From: Sporosarcina sp. ACRSM
GTDB lineage: Bacteria > Bacillota > Bacilli > Bacillales_A > Planococcaceae
Direction of reading: 5' to 3'
NCBI RefSeq assembly: GCF_022346545.1
Contig: NZ_JAKRNU010000003.1
Location: forward strand, 1-64,000
DNA length: 64,000 bases
Shown: positions 32,905-42,045 of the stretch, in pieces
Numbering within the stretch: the stretch's first letter is position 1
How the letters are laid out: each line of letters begins with the position of its first letter
Notes under the pieces: generated by a model
Told to the model about the DNA's origin: nothing
The model's database searches: none
Seen by the model: only the letters and a program-made list of their open reading frames with translations
Made by a program: the position numbers and the translations under genes

Positions 32905-33753
32905 ATGAATTTTCATAAAGAACCCCTTATTTATACAGGCGAAGTGCATCTGAACGTGACTGACTTGGAGAAATCCGTGAATTATTATAAAGAAGTGATT
33001 GGATTTAAAGTGCTGGAAGAGGAAGCGAATAAAGCGGTGTTAACAGCTGATGGAAAGACTCCGTTGCTCATTCTTGAACAACCCGAAAATGTTACACCGA
33101 AAGAGCCGCATCGTTCCGGGCTTTACCATTTTGCATTATTATTGCCGGAGAGAGCGGATTTAGGGGCCATCATTAAACATTTCATCCAACATAACGTACG
33201 TCTCGGGGCATCGGATCACCTGGTGAGCGAAGCGCTCTATTTGTCAGATCCTGATGGTAATGGCATTGAAGTTTATATAGACCGTGATCCGAGCGTTTGG
33301 CATTGGGAGGATGGGAAAGTAGCGATGAGTACGGACCCGCTCGATGGGGAAAGCATTATCGCAGAAAGCGCGGGACGTGTATGGGATGGACTCCCTGCAG
33401 GAACTGTCATGGGGCATGTCCATTTGCATGTTGCACATTTGCCTGAAACGAAAACGTTCTATAATGCACTTGGTTTCGAAGTGGTAACGACCTATCCACA
33501 AGCCTTATTCATGTCGAACGGTAAGTATCATCACCATCTCGGACTGAATACATGGAACGGTGTCGGCGCACCACGTCCTTCGGAAGACAGTGCTGGTCTC
33601 CGATCGTTTACACTCATCTATCCGACGGAAAGCGTGTTGAAAGAAGCTCTCGCAAAAGTCGAAGCACTTGGTGTGGAAGTGGAATCACTTGGAAATGAAA
33701 ACTTAATAGAAGATCCTTCTGGTAACCGCATTGTCCTTCGTGTCGGAAACTGA
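32905..33753 (+). CDS. catE: VOC-family ring-cleavage dioxygenase (CatE-like catechol 2,3-dioxygenase)
   Basis: Protein of 282 aa with two vicinal-oxygen-chelate modules. The first starts GEVHLNVTDLEKSVNYYKEVIG, the second GHVHLHVAHLPETKTFYNALGF. Candidate iron ligands are a His in each first strand plus a Glu in DGNGIEVY. Length and layout fit B. subtilis CatE, which opens catechol with Fe2+ and O2. ATG behind TTGGAGG. The divergent HxlR gene supports a catechol/quinone detoxification role. Confidence 0.8.
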   Translation: MNFHKEPLIYTGEVHLNVTDLEKSVNYYKEVIGFKVLEEEANKAVLTADGKTPLLILEQPENVTPKEPHRSGLYHFALLLPERADLGAIIKHFIQHNVRLGASDHLVSEALYLSDPDGNGIEVYIDRDPSVWHWEDGKVAMSTDPLDGESIIAESAGRVWDGLPAGTVMGHVHLHVAHLPETKTFYNALGFEVVTTYPQALFMSNGKYHHHLGLNTWNGVGAPRPSEDSAGLRSFTLIYPTESVLKEALAKVEALGVEVESLGNENLIEDPSGNRIVLRVGN

Positions 33754-33758
33754 TCATG

Positions 33759-33788
33759 AAAAAGCTGCCGTGCTTTGGCAGCTTTTTT
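33759..33788 (+). terminator. Intrinsic terminator of the catE-like gene
   Basis: Stem AAGCTGCC/GGCAGCTT with flanking A and T runs, directly after the stop. Confidence 0.8.
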
Positions 33789-33892
33789 GTTGTAACTGTG
33801 TCCAAATAGATTGAAACTTCTTTCGACGCCATCCGTATAAAAGCGTATACTTAATACTATCGAGATATTATGCCGAAAAGGAAGTGAAATAG

Positions 33893-34981
33893 ATGACGAA
33901 AAAATTATGGTTTCAAGCAGGTGTTGGAATTTTACTTGCTTTGCTGATTTTGAAATATTTTATGGAAATCAAAGGGATATTTGCACCTCTTCTTATCATT
34001 GCAAAAACAATTTTCGTACCGTTGTTACTTGGTGCAGTCCTTTTTTATGTAACGGAGCCCTTGCAACGTTTTTTAGAAAAGCGTAAAGTGCCACGTTGGG
34101 GAAGTATTTTGGCAATACTCATCAGTGTGGCGGCGGTTATCTGGATTTTCATTTCAATTATTGGTCCGCCAGTCGTGAATCAAGTGGATAAATTGGTCAA
34201 ACATGCACCATTCATAGCAAAAGAGGTTACCGTTCAAACCGAAAATCTTATCGATGTATTGCAACATCGCGAGGACTTTCCACCGCAAATAAATGAGTGG
34301 ATTGACAAGGCTGTCAACTATATCCAAACGATTGCCGTTGTATTCGGAAAACTAGTCGTTCAATTTTTCCAATCCGTTTTCCAAACAGCATTCACCCTTA
34401 TTCTTGTTCCATTTTTCTTCATATTTTTGCTGAAAGATCATGAGAAGTTTGCGCCATTTATCTACAATTTCTTTTCGGGTAAACAGCAAGAATGGGTTAA
34501 GAAAACATTGAAAGATATCAATACAGTGTTGCGAACATATATCCAAGGGCAGCTTCTGATCAGCTTTCTTCTAGCGCTTATCATGTTACTTGGTTATTGG
34601 ATCATTGGTCTAGATTATGCGTTATTGCTTGTCATTTTTGCTTTTTTCATGAATGTTATTCCGTTCATCGGTCCGTGGATTGCGTTTACACCTGCTCTCA
34701 TTATCGGGTTTCTGCAAGATCCGCAAATGGTCATTTGGGTCAGTTTGGTCACGCTTGTTGCACAGCAAACGGATAGCAACTTGATCACACCAAATGTTAT
34801 GGGGAAAACGCTCGACATCCACCCACTCACGGTCATCACGGTTATTTTAGCAGCCGGAAATATTGCTGGTTTCCTTGGCATTCTCCTTTCGATTCCAGCC
34901 TACGCAGTCGGGAAAGTCATCGTGAAAAATATCTATGATAGACGTAAGGAAATTAAACTTGCCGCGACAAAAAATGTATAG
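33893..34981 (+). CDS. AI-2E family transporter / permease
   Basis: Membrane protein of 362 aa with about seven to eight spans, a central soluble helical part (residues about 95-150), and the family motifs VPFFFIFLLKD and FFMNVIPFIGPW, followed by the C-terminal QQTDSNLITPNVMGKTLDIHPL block. Family members export AI-2, act as Na+/H+ antiporters or have unknown roles, so the substrate is open. ATG behind AAGGAAGTG. Monocistronic with terminator. Confidence 0.88.
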   Translation: MTKKLWFQAGVGILLALLILKYFMEIKGIFAPLLIIAKTIFVPLLLGAVLFYVTEPLQRFLEKRKVPRWGSILAILISVAAVIWIFISIIGPPVVNQVDKLVKHAPFIAKEVTVQTENLIDVLQHREDFPPQINEWIDKAVNYIQTIAVVFGKLVVQFFQSVFQTAFTLILVPFFFIFLLKDHEKFAPFIYNFFSGKQQEWVKKTLKDINTVLRTYIQGQLLISFLLALIMLLGYWIIGLDYALLLVIFAFFMNVIPFIGPWIAFTPALIIGFLQDPQMVIWVSLVTLVAQQTDSNLITPNVMGKTLDIHPLTVITVILAAGNIAGFLGILLSIPAYAVGKVIVKNIYDRRKEIKLAATKNV

Positions 34982-34990
34982 CCTGCAACA

Positions 34991-35029
34991 GAAAAGAAGC
35001 ACGCTCCAAATGGAATGTGCTTCTTTTCA
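34991..35029. terminator. Bidirectional intrinsic terminator
   Basis: Stem GAAAAGAAGCAC/GTGCTTCTTTTC-like between convergent genes; it overlaps the stop codon of the CHY zinc-finger gene. Confidence 0.75.
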
Positions 35030-35356
35030 TATTTGAAAATAGAGATGTCGATGCAGGTTACACCCGGGGTTGAAAGCGGCAGTGCATATAGGGCATTCCG
35101 ATTTACAATCCAAGTACTCCTCGATGGTCAGTTCATGTCCACATGCTCCGCATAGAATGGCTTTTGCATTAAATTCCTCTTTTGGCCAGACGGCGGGATG
35201 GCCACAGCCTTTTGCAGCATGGCATTCGTAGCATGGAAAGTATGTATCGCAACAATAAAACTTGATCGCAATGCGGTCGATTTCCTTGTGATAATGTGCA
35301 CAGCGTGTTTCTTCATCAATTTTGCAACCTTCTACGACTTGTCCTTTGATGAGCAT
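35027..35356 (-). CDS. CHY zinc-finger domain protein
   Basis: Protein of 109 aa with the CHY pattern: ETRCAHYHKEIDRIAIKF, then YFPCYECH, CGHP, LCGACGHELTIEEYL and CPICTAAFNPGCNLH, giving about a dozen Cys/His metal ligands for several zinc ions. The ATG behind AAGGAGG was chosen. A longer open frame upstream (to 35638) lies antisense to the neighbouring membrane gene and has no homology to the family. Role unknown; probably a metal-stabilised binding protein. Confidence 0.85.
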   Translation of the reverse strand: MLIKGQVVEGCKIDEETRCAHYHKEIDRIAIKFYCCDTYFPCYECHAAKGCGHPAVWPKEEFNAKAILCGACGHELTIEEYLDCKSECPICTAAFNPGCNLHRHLYFQI

Positions 35357-35438
35357 ACGGTTTCCTCCTTGAAAATCAGCTAGTGGACGTATGGAGAGTC
35401 GGATACAGGGCATTCTTACAGTAAAAAGGACTGATACG

Positions 35439-35717
35439 ATGTTGACTGAATTTCCGATTATCCATACGAACATTTGGGATGCCATTTGGGCGATTCCGGT
35501 CATTCTTATGGTTATAGTTATTATGAAAGCATTTTTTAAACTGTCAACGGCTTGGATTTCAACCGTTGCTACGGTCCTCGGTTTGCTGATTTCCATTTTC
35601 ATCAGCCATCCGGGGAATTTGTCGGCAGGAATTTTCATGGGCTTTTTCTATGGTGGAGCTGCCATCGGTTTGATTTATTCATTAAGAAATTCATTTGTCG
35701 CTTATCGTCAAGGTTGA
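35439..35717 (+). CDS. Small membrane protein of unknown function
   Basis: About 92 aa with three hydrophobic segments (AIPVILMVIVIMKAF, STVATVLGLLISIFI, GIFMGFFYGGAAIGLIY) and short loops. Start taken at the ATG behind AAAAGGAC. Divergent from the CHY gene. No family recognised. Confidence 0.6.
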   Translation: MLTEFPIIHTNIWDAIWAIPVILMVIVIMKAFFKLSTAWISTVATVLGLLISIFISHPGNLSAGIFMGFFYGGAAIGLIYSLRNSFVAYRQG

Positions 35718-35726
35718 ATGGGCAAC

Positions 35727-36437
35727 TTATCGAAGTGGGCAGAATCCGCATTGAATAAGTCCGGGTACATCCTTCGAGAAGCAGCATGTCGTTCGGACTT
35801 TGGTATTCAGAAGTGCGGAAGGTTCATTTCCTTTAAGATAAGTAGCGAATAAAGAACTTGGGGCGATGCCATTCCACAACGCATCGTCCTTTAACATGTC
35901 CAAATCAGCGCGAGCTTCGTATTCCGTTGCCGGATTGGCAAGCAGTACATGGTATTGCCAGAGTAGAAAGCCGAAGATATTTTCCCACAACGTCAAAGGG
36001 GAAATGGAGGCGACAGTGCGAATTTGTTGAATCACAGCCCCGCATACCTCAACTAAAATGCGCCTGAAGACATCCCGACGTTCCTCATCATCTACAGTAC
36101 GCCAATCTTCTTCAACAGCAAACATGCTGACCGCTAACTTTCCATATTCCTCTTTTGCGCCAAAAACAAGCCGGTTATGCTGCCCATTCCAAATTTCATC
36201 ATACATCGCTAAATTGGAGAACTGCATGGCGATGAACATCCCGAGGCGGCGCATAAAATAGGAGGCTGCAACGGTCCGGTTCGGGCTATCGCTAATGGCC
36301 TGGACAGTGGTCAATACATGTTCCGTTTGTTTGGGGTCCAGAAGGGACTGTAAGGTGAACAATGGTCGTTCAGGCTGTTCGGTATAAATGCTATACATAT
36401 TCAGCTGTCTAATTTGATCCGCCGTTAAGTTTTTCAT
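35727..36437 (-). CDS. FhuF-like Fe-S protein (ferric siderophore reductase family)
   Basis: Protein of 236 aa. The C-terminus ends with CC-x10-C-x2-C (TCCFSKDVPGLIQCGFCPL), the [2Fe-2S] motif of FhuF-type ferric-siderophore reductases. The helical middle contains an LGMFIAMQFSNLAMYDEIW segment usual for the family. It would reduce Fe3+ in imported siderophores. No good Shine-Dalgarno sequence precedes the ATG, so the true start is uncertain. It is not linked to a transporter here, and no Fur box was recognised upstream. Confidence 0.75.
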   Translation of the reverse strand: MKNLTADQIRQLNMYSIYTEQPERPLFTLQSLLDPKQTEHVLTTVQAISDSPNRTVAASYFMRRLGMFIAMQFSNLAMYDEIWNGQHNRLVFGAKEEYGKLAVSMFAVEEDWRTVDDEERRDVFRRILVEVCGAVIQQIRTVASISPLTLWENIFGFLLWQYHVLLANPATEYEARADLDMLKDDALWNGIAPSSLFATYLKGNEPSALLNTKVRTTCCFSKDVPGLIQCGFCPLR

Positions 36438-36537
36438 GCTTTGATTGTATCACTCTATTCTGAAAACGACTAGGTTGAGGGAGGTTTTAATTTGATATAG
36501 ACTAAGGGTGGTAGGGGAACTTTTTTTAGGGAGGCTT

Positions 36538-37818
36538 TTGAACAGCGTGAGTAAGCGATTGGATGTAGATGCAATTATTGATTTGATTGAAGAGGAAGCG
36601 GATATTATTCTTCCGATTGCGAACGGAGAACCCCATAAATTACTGGATATATTAGAAGAGAATCATACAAGATTACGGAATGTGAAAATTCATCAGCTGC
36701 TCGCATTGCGGGAGCGGGGCTATATGTTAGGCGAAACAAACGGACATCTGTCGCATGTTTCTTATTTTTTAAGCGGAGCGACGCGCAGGGCGTATCAGAA
36801 AGGGACAATCGAATTGGTTCCGAACGTGTTCCATGAAGTGCCGCGCATCTTGCAGAAAACGACTAACATGTCATTGATTATGGCGACAGCTTCTCCGATG
36901 GATGCGCACGGCTATTTTTCGTTGGGAACACAAGCAGATTATATAGCGGAATTCATTGGGCATGTCCCGTTCGTCTTGGAAGTGAATGATCAGATGCCGA
37001 GAACGTACGGACAAAACCAGATCCATATTAGCCAAATTGCTGGTTACATTGAAAATAATGTGCCTTTGACCGAGATAGAACAGCCTAAGATTGGGGAAAA
37101 GGACATTAAAATAGCTAAACGGATTATTGAAGAAATTAACGATGGAGATACGCTGCAAATTGGGATCGGAGCTGTTCCGAATGCCGTCATGGGCATGTTG
37201 AAAGACCATCGTCATCTTGGGATACATACGGAGATGCTGACAGACGGAGTAGTCGATCTCGTCGCTAGCAGCGCAGTCGATGGAACCCGGAAGTTTACGA
37301 ATAAAGGGAAAATCGTCACAACATTTGCATTTGGGACACAACGGCTTTATGATTTCCTTCATGAAAATCCATCAGTTGAATTCCTACCGGTCAGTGTCGT
37401 GAATGATCCGCGTGAAATCGCTAAAGAAGAACAGCTCGTATCGATCAATGCCACCACCGAAGTGGATCTTTACGGGCAATGTGCGTCTGAAACGATTGGT
37501 GGATGTTATTATTCGTCAACAGGCGGACAAGCCGACTTCGCAAGGGGCGTCCGTTTTGCGAAGCACGGAAGAGGGTTCATCTGTCTTTATTCGACAGCAA
37601 AAAACGACACGATCTCACGCATTCAGTTGCAATTAACGCCGGGTTCGGTCGTTACAACTTCGAAAAATGATGTAGATCATATCGTAACGGAATACGGAAT
37701 CGCCCATCTTTACGGCAAATCGCTATCCGAACGGGCAAAAGCACTCATCGCCATCGCTCATCCGGCATTCCGCGAAGAATTGTTGTTTGATGCGAAGAAA
37801 AATGGGCTGCTGATATAA
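36538..37818 (+). CDS. Acetyl-CoA hydrolase/transferase family (4-hydroxybutyrate CoA-transferase-like)
   Basis: About 426 aa. The N-terminal half holds the AcetylCoA_hydro fold (ILPIANGEPHKLLDILEENH, MATASPMDAHGYFSLGT). The C-terminal half has the probable catalytic Glu in GQCASETIGG and the family block TEYGIAHLYGKSLSERAKAL then AHPAFREEL. It moves CoA between acetate (or another carboxylate) and an acyl group; the acyl partner is unknown. TTG behind GGGAGG chosen; a GTG 9 bases later is possible. Confidence 0.82.
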   Translation: MNSVSKRLDVDAIIDLIEEEADIILPIANGEPHKLLDILEENHTRLRNVKIHQLLALRERGYMLGETNGHLSHVSYFLSGATRRAYQKGTIELVPNVFHEVPRILQKTTNMSLIMATASPMDAHGYFSLGTQADYIAEFIGHVPFVLEVNDQMPRTYGQNQIHISQIAGYIENNVPLTEIEQPKIGEKDIKIAKRIIEEINDGDTLQIGIGAVPNAVMGMLKDHRHLGIHTEMLTDGVVDLVASSAVDGTRKFTNKGKIVTTFAFGTQRLYDFLHENPSVEFLPVSVVNDPREIAKEEQLVSINATTEVDLYGQCASETIGGCYYSSTGGQADFARGVRFAKHGRGFICLYSTAKNDTISRIQLQLTPGSVVTTSKNDVDHIVTEYGIAHLYGKSLSERAKALIAIAHPAFREELLFDAKKNGLLI

Positions 37819-37905
37819 GTAAGAGATGAAATCCATGGAGTCAGTACGCTCTATGGATTTTTGCTTTGGATTAATTGGAAAGGTGATGAGTCAAAGGTCC
37901 TGAGT

Positions 37906-37999
37906 TGTAATCAAACACTGTGTGAGTGCAATCAAAACATGGATATCTGCAATCAAATCGCTTCCGAGTGCAATCAACCACCCTTTGAGTGCAATCAAA
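37906..37999. repeat. Five TGCAATCAAA motifs with exact 21-bp period
   Basis: TG(T/C)AATCAA(A/C) starts at 37906, 37927, 37948, 37969 and 37990, exactly 21 bp apart, with 11-bp spacers that differ except for GAG before several motifs. Same architecture as the array at 10034 but with a different motif. Lies 71 bases upstream of the ABC permease start. Confidence 0.85.
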
Positions 38000-38069
38000 T
38001 CAGGAAGGCGCCCGCCCAACACACTTTACTAGGCAGAAACATATTATTTGTATGAAGAGGTGGTGAACG

Positions 38070-38891
38070 TTGAAAAAAGATGAGAGGGCTATCCGACATG
38101 ATCCATTTGAAATCGAACAACGTGAATGGAAACAGCGGCAAACGAAGGAACGACTTAAACAGTTATTGACGATCGCTTCCCCGGTATTTCTACTCTTATT
38201 ATGGGAGTTCATGTCGAGGACGGGAGCGCTTGATATTCGTTTCTTTCCGCCACCATCCGCCATTGTTGGCACGTTTTTCGGGATGATTTCCAGTGGTGAA
38301 ATGGCCAGCCATATCGGTGTTTCTTTGTATCGGATTTTTGCGGGCTTCCTTCTTGGCGTCATACCGGGAGTCATCATCGGTCTCCTGATGGGTTTGTACT
38401 CGCCCATCCGCCATTTTGTGTCGCCGATTGTCATGGCGTTAATGCCTATTCCAACGCTTGCTTTGTTGCCGATTATTATTATTTTATTTGGCATCGGGGA
38501 TTTGTCGAAAGTGGTGACGATTGCGGGCAGTGTCTTTTTTCCAGTTGTCATCAATACTGCGGCAGGTGTCATCAATATCGATTCGATCTATTTGGACGTC
38601 GCGAAAAACTACGGGGCAGGCAAGTGGGATTTCTTTTGGAAAATCGCTTTGCCGGGAGCATTGCCGGTCATGCTAGAAGGGATTCAGATGGGGCAGGCGA
38701 TTGCGCTTCTGACGATTGTTGCAGCCGAAATGATGGGGGCGACGTCAGGAATCGGGTATCTGATTTGGACTTCGTATAAAGCTTTCCTCCTGCAAGAGAT
38801 GTACGTCGGGCTCATTCTCATTTCATTTTTCGGCTATTTGTTCTCGGTGGTGTTACGGGGAATCCAGAAAAAGTTGTTACCGTGGAGGTGA
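38070..38891 (+). CDS. ABC transporter permease, SsuC/TauC type
   Basis: Permease of 273 aa with about six membrane spans after a charged 35-residue N-terminal region. The conserved cytoplasmic loop DVAKNYGAGKWDFFWKIALPGALPVMLEG is the EAA motif contacting the ATPase. TTG start behind AGAGGTGGTG. First gene of a permease-ATPase-binding protein operon. The family imports sulfonates, taurine, nitrate or thiamine precursors; the substrate is not evident. Confidence 0.88.
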   Translation: MKKDERAIRHDPFEIEQREWKQRQTKERLKQLLTIASPVFLLLLWEFMSRTGALDIRFFPPPSAIVGTFFGMISSGEMASHIGVSLYRIFAGFLLGVIPGVIIGLLMGLYSPIRHFVSPIVMALMPIPTLALLPIIIILFGIGDLSKVVTIAGSVFFPVVINTAAGVINIDSIYLDVAKNYGAGKWDFFWKIALPGALPVMLEGIQMGQAIALLTIVAAEMMGATSGIGYLIWTSYKAFLLQEMYVGLILISFFGYLFSVVLRGIQKKLLPWR

Positions 38892-38895
38892 GCAC

Positions 38896-39684
38896 ATGAG
38901 CAGACAAACGAAAATTGCCATCCATAGTTTGACAAAAGCATTTTATAAAAAGCAGGGGAGTGTGGCAGCTCTCGAAGACATTAATTTGACCATTGCGGAT
39001 GGAGAGTTTGTTTGCATTGTCGGACCGAGTGGCTGTGGAAAAACGACATTGTTACGGATACTGGCGGGCTTGGAACATCCGAGTGTCGGTGATTTCACCA
39101 TCGAAACCACAGGGGAAGAACGTCCCCATCAGTCCATGGTGTTTCAAGAAAGAGGCATCATTCCATGGCTGACGGTAGAGGAAAACGTCGCATTCGGACT
39201 GAAAATGCGACATATGCCGAGAAACGTCGTAAAAGAGCGGACCGACTATTATTTAAAGAAGACAGGGTTGGAAAAGTTTGCTTCCCTTTATCCGAAAGAA
39301 TTATCGGGAGGGATGAAGCAGCGGGTGAGTATTGCACGGGCATTTGCCAATGACCCCGAAATATTGCTGATGGATGAGCCGTTTGCTGCGCTCGATGAAC
39401 AGAATACTTTCATTCTGCAGGAAGAGTTGTTGTCCATCTGGGCGGAAACAGGAAAAACCGTGCTCTTCATCACACATAGTATCGATGAAGCGCTATTGTT
39501 GAGCGATCGAATTTTACTCATGAGTTCGCAACCTGGAAAGATTGTTAGGGAAATTACGATTGATTTGCCACGACCGCGAAAAATGGAAGATATCCGGGAA
39601 AATCCAGTGATGGCGGGAAAATTTATTGAAATATGGCAGCATTTGCAAGAGGAAGTGCAACGATCACGGTTGGAAGACGAGTGA
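38896..39684 (+). CDS. ABC transporter ATPase, SsuB/TauB type
   Basis: ATPase of 262 aa: Walker A IVGPSGCGKTTLLRIL, signature LSGGMKQRVSIARAFA, Walker B ILLMDEPFAALDE, and H-loop ITHSIDEALLLSD. The pattern FQERGIIPWLTVEENV is typical of nitrate/sulfonate/taurine ATPases. Starts four bases after the permease stop. Confidence 0.9.
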   Translation: MSRQTKIAIHSLTKAFYKKQGSVAALEDINLTIADGEFVCIVGPSGCGKTTLLRILAGLEHPSVGDFTIETTGEERPHQSMVFQERGIIPWLTVEENVAFGLKMRHMPRNVVKERTDYYLKKTGLEKFASLYPKELSGGMKQRVSIARAFANDPEILLMDEPFAALDEQNTFILQEELLSIWAETGKTVLFITHSIDEALLLSDRILLMSSQPGKIVREITIDLPRPRKMEDIRENPVMAGKFIEIWQHLQEEVQRSRLEDE

Positions 39685-39697
39685 AAGGGGAAGTGCG

Positions 39698-40792
39698 ATG
39701 GCAAAGTGGGTAAAGAGCGGATGGTTGGTGGCGCTTATTGCATTGACGTTAAGTATAGGGGCTTGCTCGCCGAAAGAGACTGGGAAACCGGCCCCTGTTG
39801 GTGAAACACCAGGAGATTATCCATCCGGTGATTTAGCGCCACTTGAAAAGCGGGCAAAAGTGGTCATTGCAGAGGATGGGGCGGCATCTGGTGCCGGTTT
39901 TTACATCGCAAAGGAAAAAGGGTATTTTGAAGACTATAATATTGAGGTTTCATTTGCCGACTTTGCGAACAGCGATGATATGCTACCGGCATTAGCGGCA
40001 GGGGAAGTGGACATTGCCGGCGGTGTTTCTACTGCCTCGTTTTTCAACGCAATTGCACAAGGGATTGATGTCAAAATTATTGCGGATAAAGGGCATAATG
40101 TACCCGGTAAATCGTATTTCACATTCGTGATCGGCAATCATATGGTCGATGAGATAAAGGATTACCCGGATTTTGCAGGGAAGAAAATTGCGGTTTCCTC
40201 ACGTAATTCGATAGACGGTTATATTTATCAAGAAATGCTTAAACATGCCGGCTTGACAGAAGAGGATGTCGAGTTTGTGCTGATGGCCGACTTTGGCAGC
40301 ATGCTCGGCGCGATTGACGCCGGAACGATTGATGCAGCGCTCAATATCGAGCCGCTTATTGCACAAGGGGTCGATAAAGGGTTCCATGTCCGTTTCAAGG
40401 ATGCGACCGACTATGCGCCTGAATCGCAAATTGCAATGGTGCTCGGTTCTCCTCAATTCATGTCAGAAGAACAGGATATTTCGCTTCGCTTCATGTCCGC
40501 TTACTTGAAAGGCGTTAGGGATTACAACGATGCCTTCATTAAAGGGATCGGGAAGGATGAAGTGATCGACATCATGGTGCAGCACACGGCACTGAAAGAT
40601 CCAGAGTTATGGGAGAAAGTGCATGTTACAGGGCTGGATCCCGATGGCAAAATGTTTATTGACGATATCAAAAAGCAATATGACCAGTACAAAGCGAATG
40701 GCGCTATCCGTGGGGATGTTGATTTAAATAAAGCGATCGATACATCGATAACAGAAAAAGCGGTCGAAACGATCGGGGAATATGAACGCTGA
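39698..40792 (+). CDS. NMT1/THI5-like ABC transporter substrate-binding lipoprotein
   Basis: Binding protein of 364 aa with signal peptide and lipobox IGACSP (Cys about 23). The fold is NMT1/SsuA-like: GAGFYIAKEKGYFEDYNIEVSF, LAAGEVDIAGGVST and DAGTIDAALNIEPL. ATG behind AAAGGGGAAG. No thi, ssu or nas gene adjoins the operon, so the substrate stays open (sulfonate, pyrimidine or similar). Confidence 0.87.
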   Translation: MAKWVKSGWLVALIALTLSIGACSPKETGKPAPVGETPGDYPSGDLAPLEKRAKVVIAEDGAASGAGFYIAKEKGYFEDYNIEVSFADFANSDDMLPALAAGEVDIAGGVSTASFFNAIAQGIDVKIIADKGHNVPGKSYFTFVIGNHMVDEIKDYPDFAGKKIAVSSRNSIDGYIYQEMLKHAGLTEEDVEFVLMADFGSMLGAIDAGTIDAALNIEPLIAQGVDKGFHVRFKDATDYAPESQIAMVLGSPQFMSEEQDISLRFMSAYLKGVRDYNDAFIKGIGKDEVIDIMVQHTALKDPELWEKVHVTGLDPDGKMFIDDIKKQYDQYKANGAIRGDVDLNKAIDTSITEKAVETIGEYER

Positions 40793-40800
40793 ATAAGTGA

Positions 40801-40839
40801 AAAACAGCCCGTCGCTTAAGAAGCGACCGGCTGTTTTTT
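40801..40839 (+). terminator. Intrinsic terminator of the ABC operon
   Basis: Stem AAAACAGCC-GTCGCTT/AAGCGAC-GGCTGTTTT (one mismatch) with a 3-base loop and T run. Confidence 0.85.
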
Positions 40840-40842
40840 CTT

Positions 40843-41085
40843 CGTCTAGACTCCAGCGCCTAGGGGCTCGGAGGCTCACTGGAAGTGAGTCAGTCAGCCG
40901 TTGCCACAGGACGTGGCGTACTTAGGCTGGCATCTTTGAAAGTCGACTTGGCTGTGAGGCAAAGAGCGCCTCTTGGGCCTACAGGATGTAGGTCATGCAG
41001 TCGTTGCCGCAGGACGCGGCGAACTTAGACTGCCTTCCTAATTTCGTCTTATGCCTGTCGCCCCTGACCAGGCGCTTGCGCTTTT
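40843..41085. repeat. Bacillales-type intergenic repeat R6 (module D family)
   Basis: Begins CGTCTAGACTCCAGCGCCTA and ends CTTATGCCTGTCGCCCCTGA then CAGGCGCTTGCGCTTTTG, the ends of a palindromic element I recall as common in Bacillales genomes. Two internal blocks repeat GTTGCC(A/G)CAGGAC(G)(T/C)GGCG. A variant of the same sequence interrupts module B in R1. The right end runs into the 3' end of the efflux transporter gene. Confidence 0.75.
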
Positions 41086-42029
41086 GTTCTTTGCTCTAGG
41101 GCAGTTTGGAAGCTGTGTAATCCCATTCCGACGATGATGACACCAATCCCGACAAGTGAAATCGGACCGGGCAGGGCAATGCCGACGAGGATCATTTCGC
41201 CGATCATGGCAAAAATAAGCTCTGTCGATTGTGTCGCTTCGACTGCAGCCAGTTTCCCTTGATTGTCCCGTGCAAGGTCTGTCGCCATGAAAAAGAGCGT
41301 TGTCGCGATGACACCTGAACTGACCGCTACGATGAACGACTGTGTCAGCTGGTCGACGGACGGGGGACCGACCGTCAAAAGCGCATAGATAGCAACACCG
41401 ATCCAAATGGGCATTGTCATAAGCGTCATGCCGAGCACTCGTTGAAACGTATCGAGCCGTCCGCCAAGCAGCTCCATCATTTTCCGATTGCCGAGCGGGT
41501 AGGCGAATGCCGCGATGATGACGGGAAGAATGCCAAGCCACAGTGTTTGCATATCAACACTTTGAGCGTGTGGGATCTGAATGAGCACAACGCCTGCTAG
41601 AATGATCAGTGAAATGCCGAGTGAAACGGCAGGAATCTTTTGCCGGAACTTCTGCTGACCTGACTTTGTTTTTACAATGATCGTGAAAAACGGTGCCAAT
41701 AAAACACCCGCCACAATCGTCAATTGCCAAGTGCCGGCGAGAAGCCAGCCCGGGCTATACGCAGCTGCATAAGTAAGGGGCGCGTAAAATAATACAAAAG
41801 CCACCGAGCTCCAAATGAAAAACATAGCAGGCTTTGCGAACATTTCTTTCTTCGTTTGCCCCAGTCCTTTACGATAAGCGACAATGGCTATCAAGAAGGG
41901 CACCATGAAGAAATAGCGGAGGGAAGAGCTCCAAAGCCAGCTTCCTCCCGACAGTTCCATCGTGCGATTTAAGATAAAAGTGACCGCAAAGAACAACGAG
42001 GCAAGGATTCCGATCCAAATTTCCTTCAT
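41049..42029 (-). CDS. EmrE/DMT-type multidrug efflux transporter
   Basis: Membrane protein of 326 aa with about ten spans in two halves, matching the 'multidrug resistance efflux transporter' DMT subgroup (start MKEIWIGILASLFFAVTFILNRTME-like; second half DNQGKLAAVEATQSTELIFA). The last residues (KAQAPGQGRQA) and the stop codon are encoded by repeat R6, so the original C-terminus was probably replaced. Substrate unknown. Confidence 0.8.
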   Translation of the reverse strand: MKEIWIGILASLFFAVTFILNRTMELSGGSWLWSSSLRYFFMVPFLIAIVAYRKGLGQTKKEMFAKPAMFFIWSSVAFVLFYAPLTYAAAYSPGWLLAGTWQLTIVAGVLLAPFFTIIVKTKSGQQKFRQKIPAVSLGISLIILAGVVLIQIPHAQSVDMQTLWLGILPVIIAAFAYPLGNRKMMELLGGRLDTFQRVLGMTLMTMPIWIGVAIYALLTVGPPSVDQLTQSFIVAVSSGVIATTLFFMATDLARDNQGKLAAVEATQSTELIFAMIGEMILVGIALPGPISLVGIGVIIVGMGLHSFQTALEQRTKAQAPGQGRQA

Positions 42030-42045
42030 ATGTTTCCCACCTAAC

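Noticed and set aside
35357..35638. Longer start for the CHY zinc-finger gene
   Set aside because: The extension is antisense to a membrane protein gene and lacks similarity; the start at 35356 has AAGGAGG.
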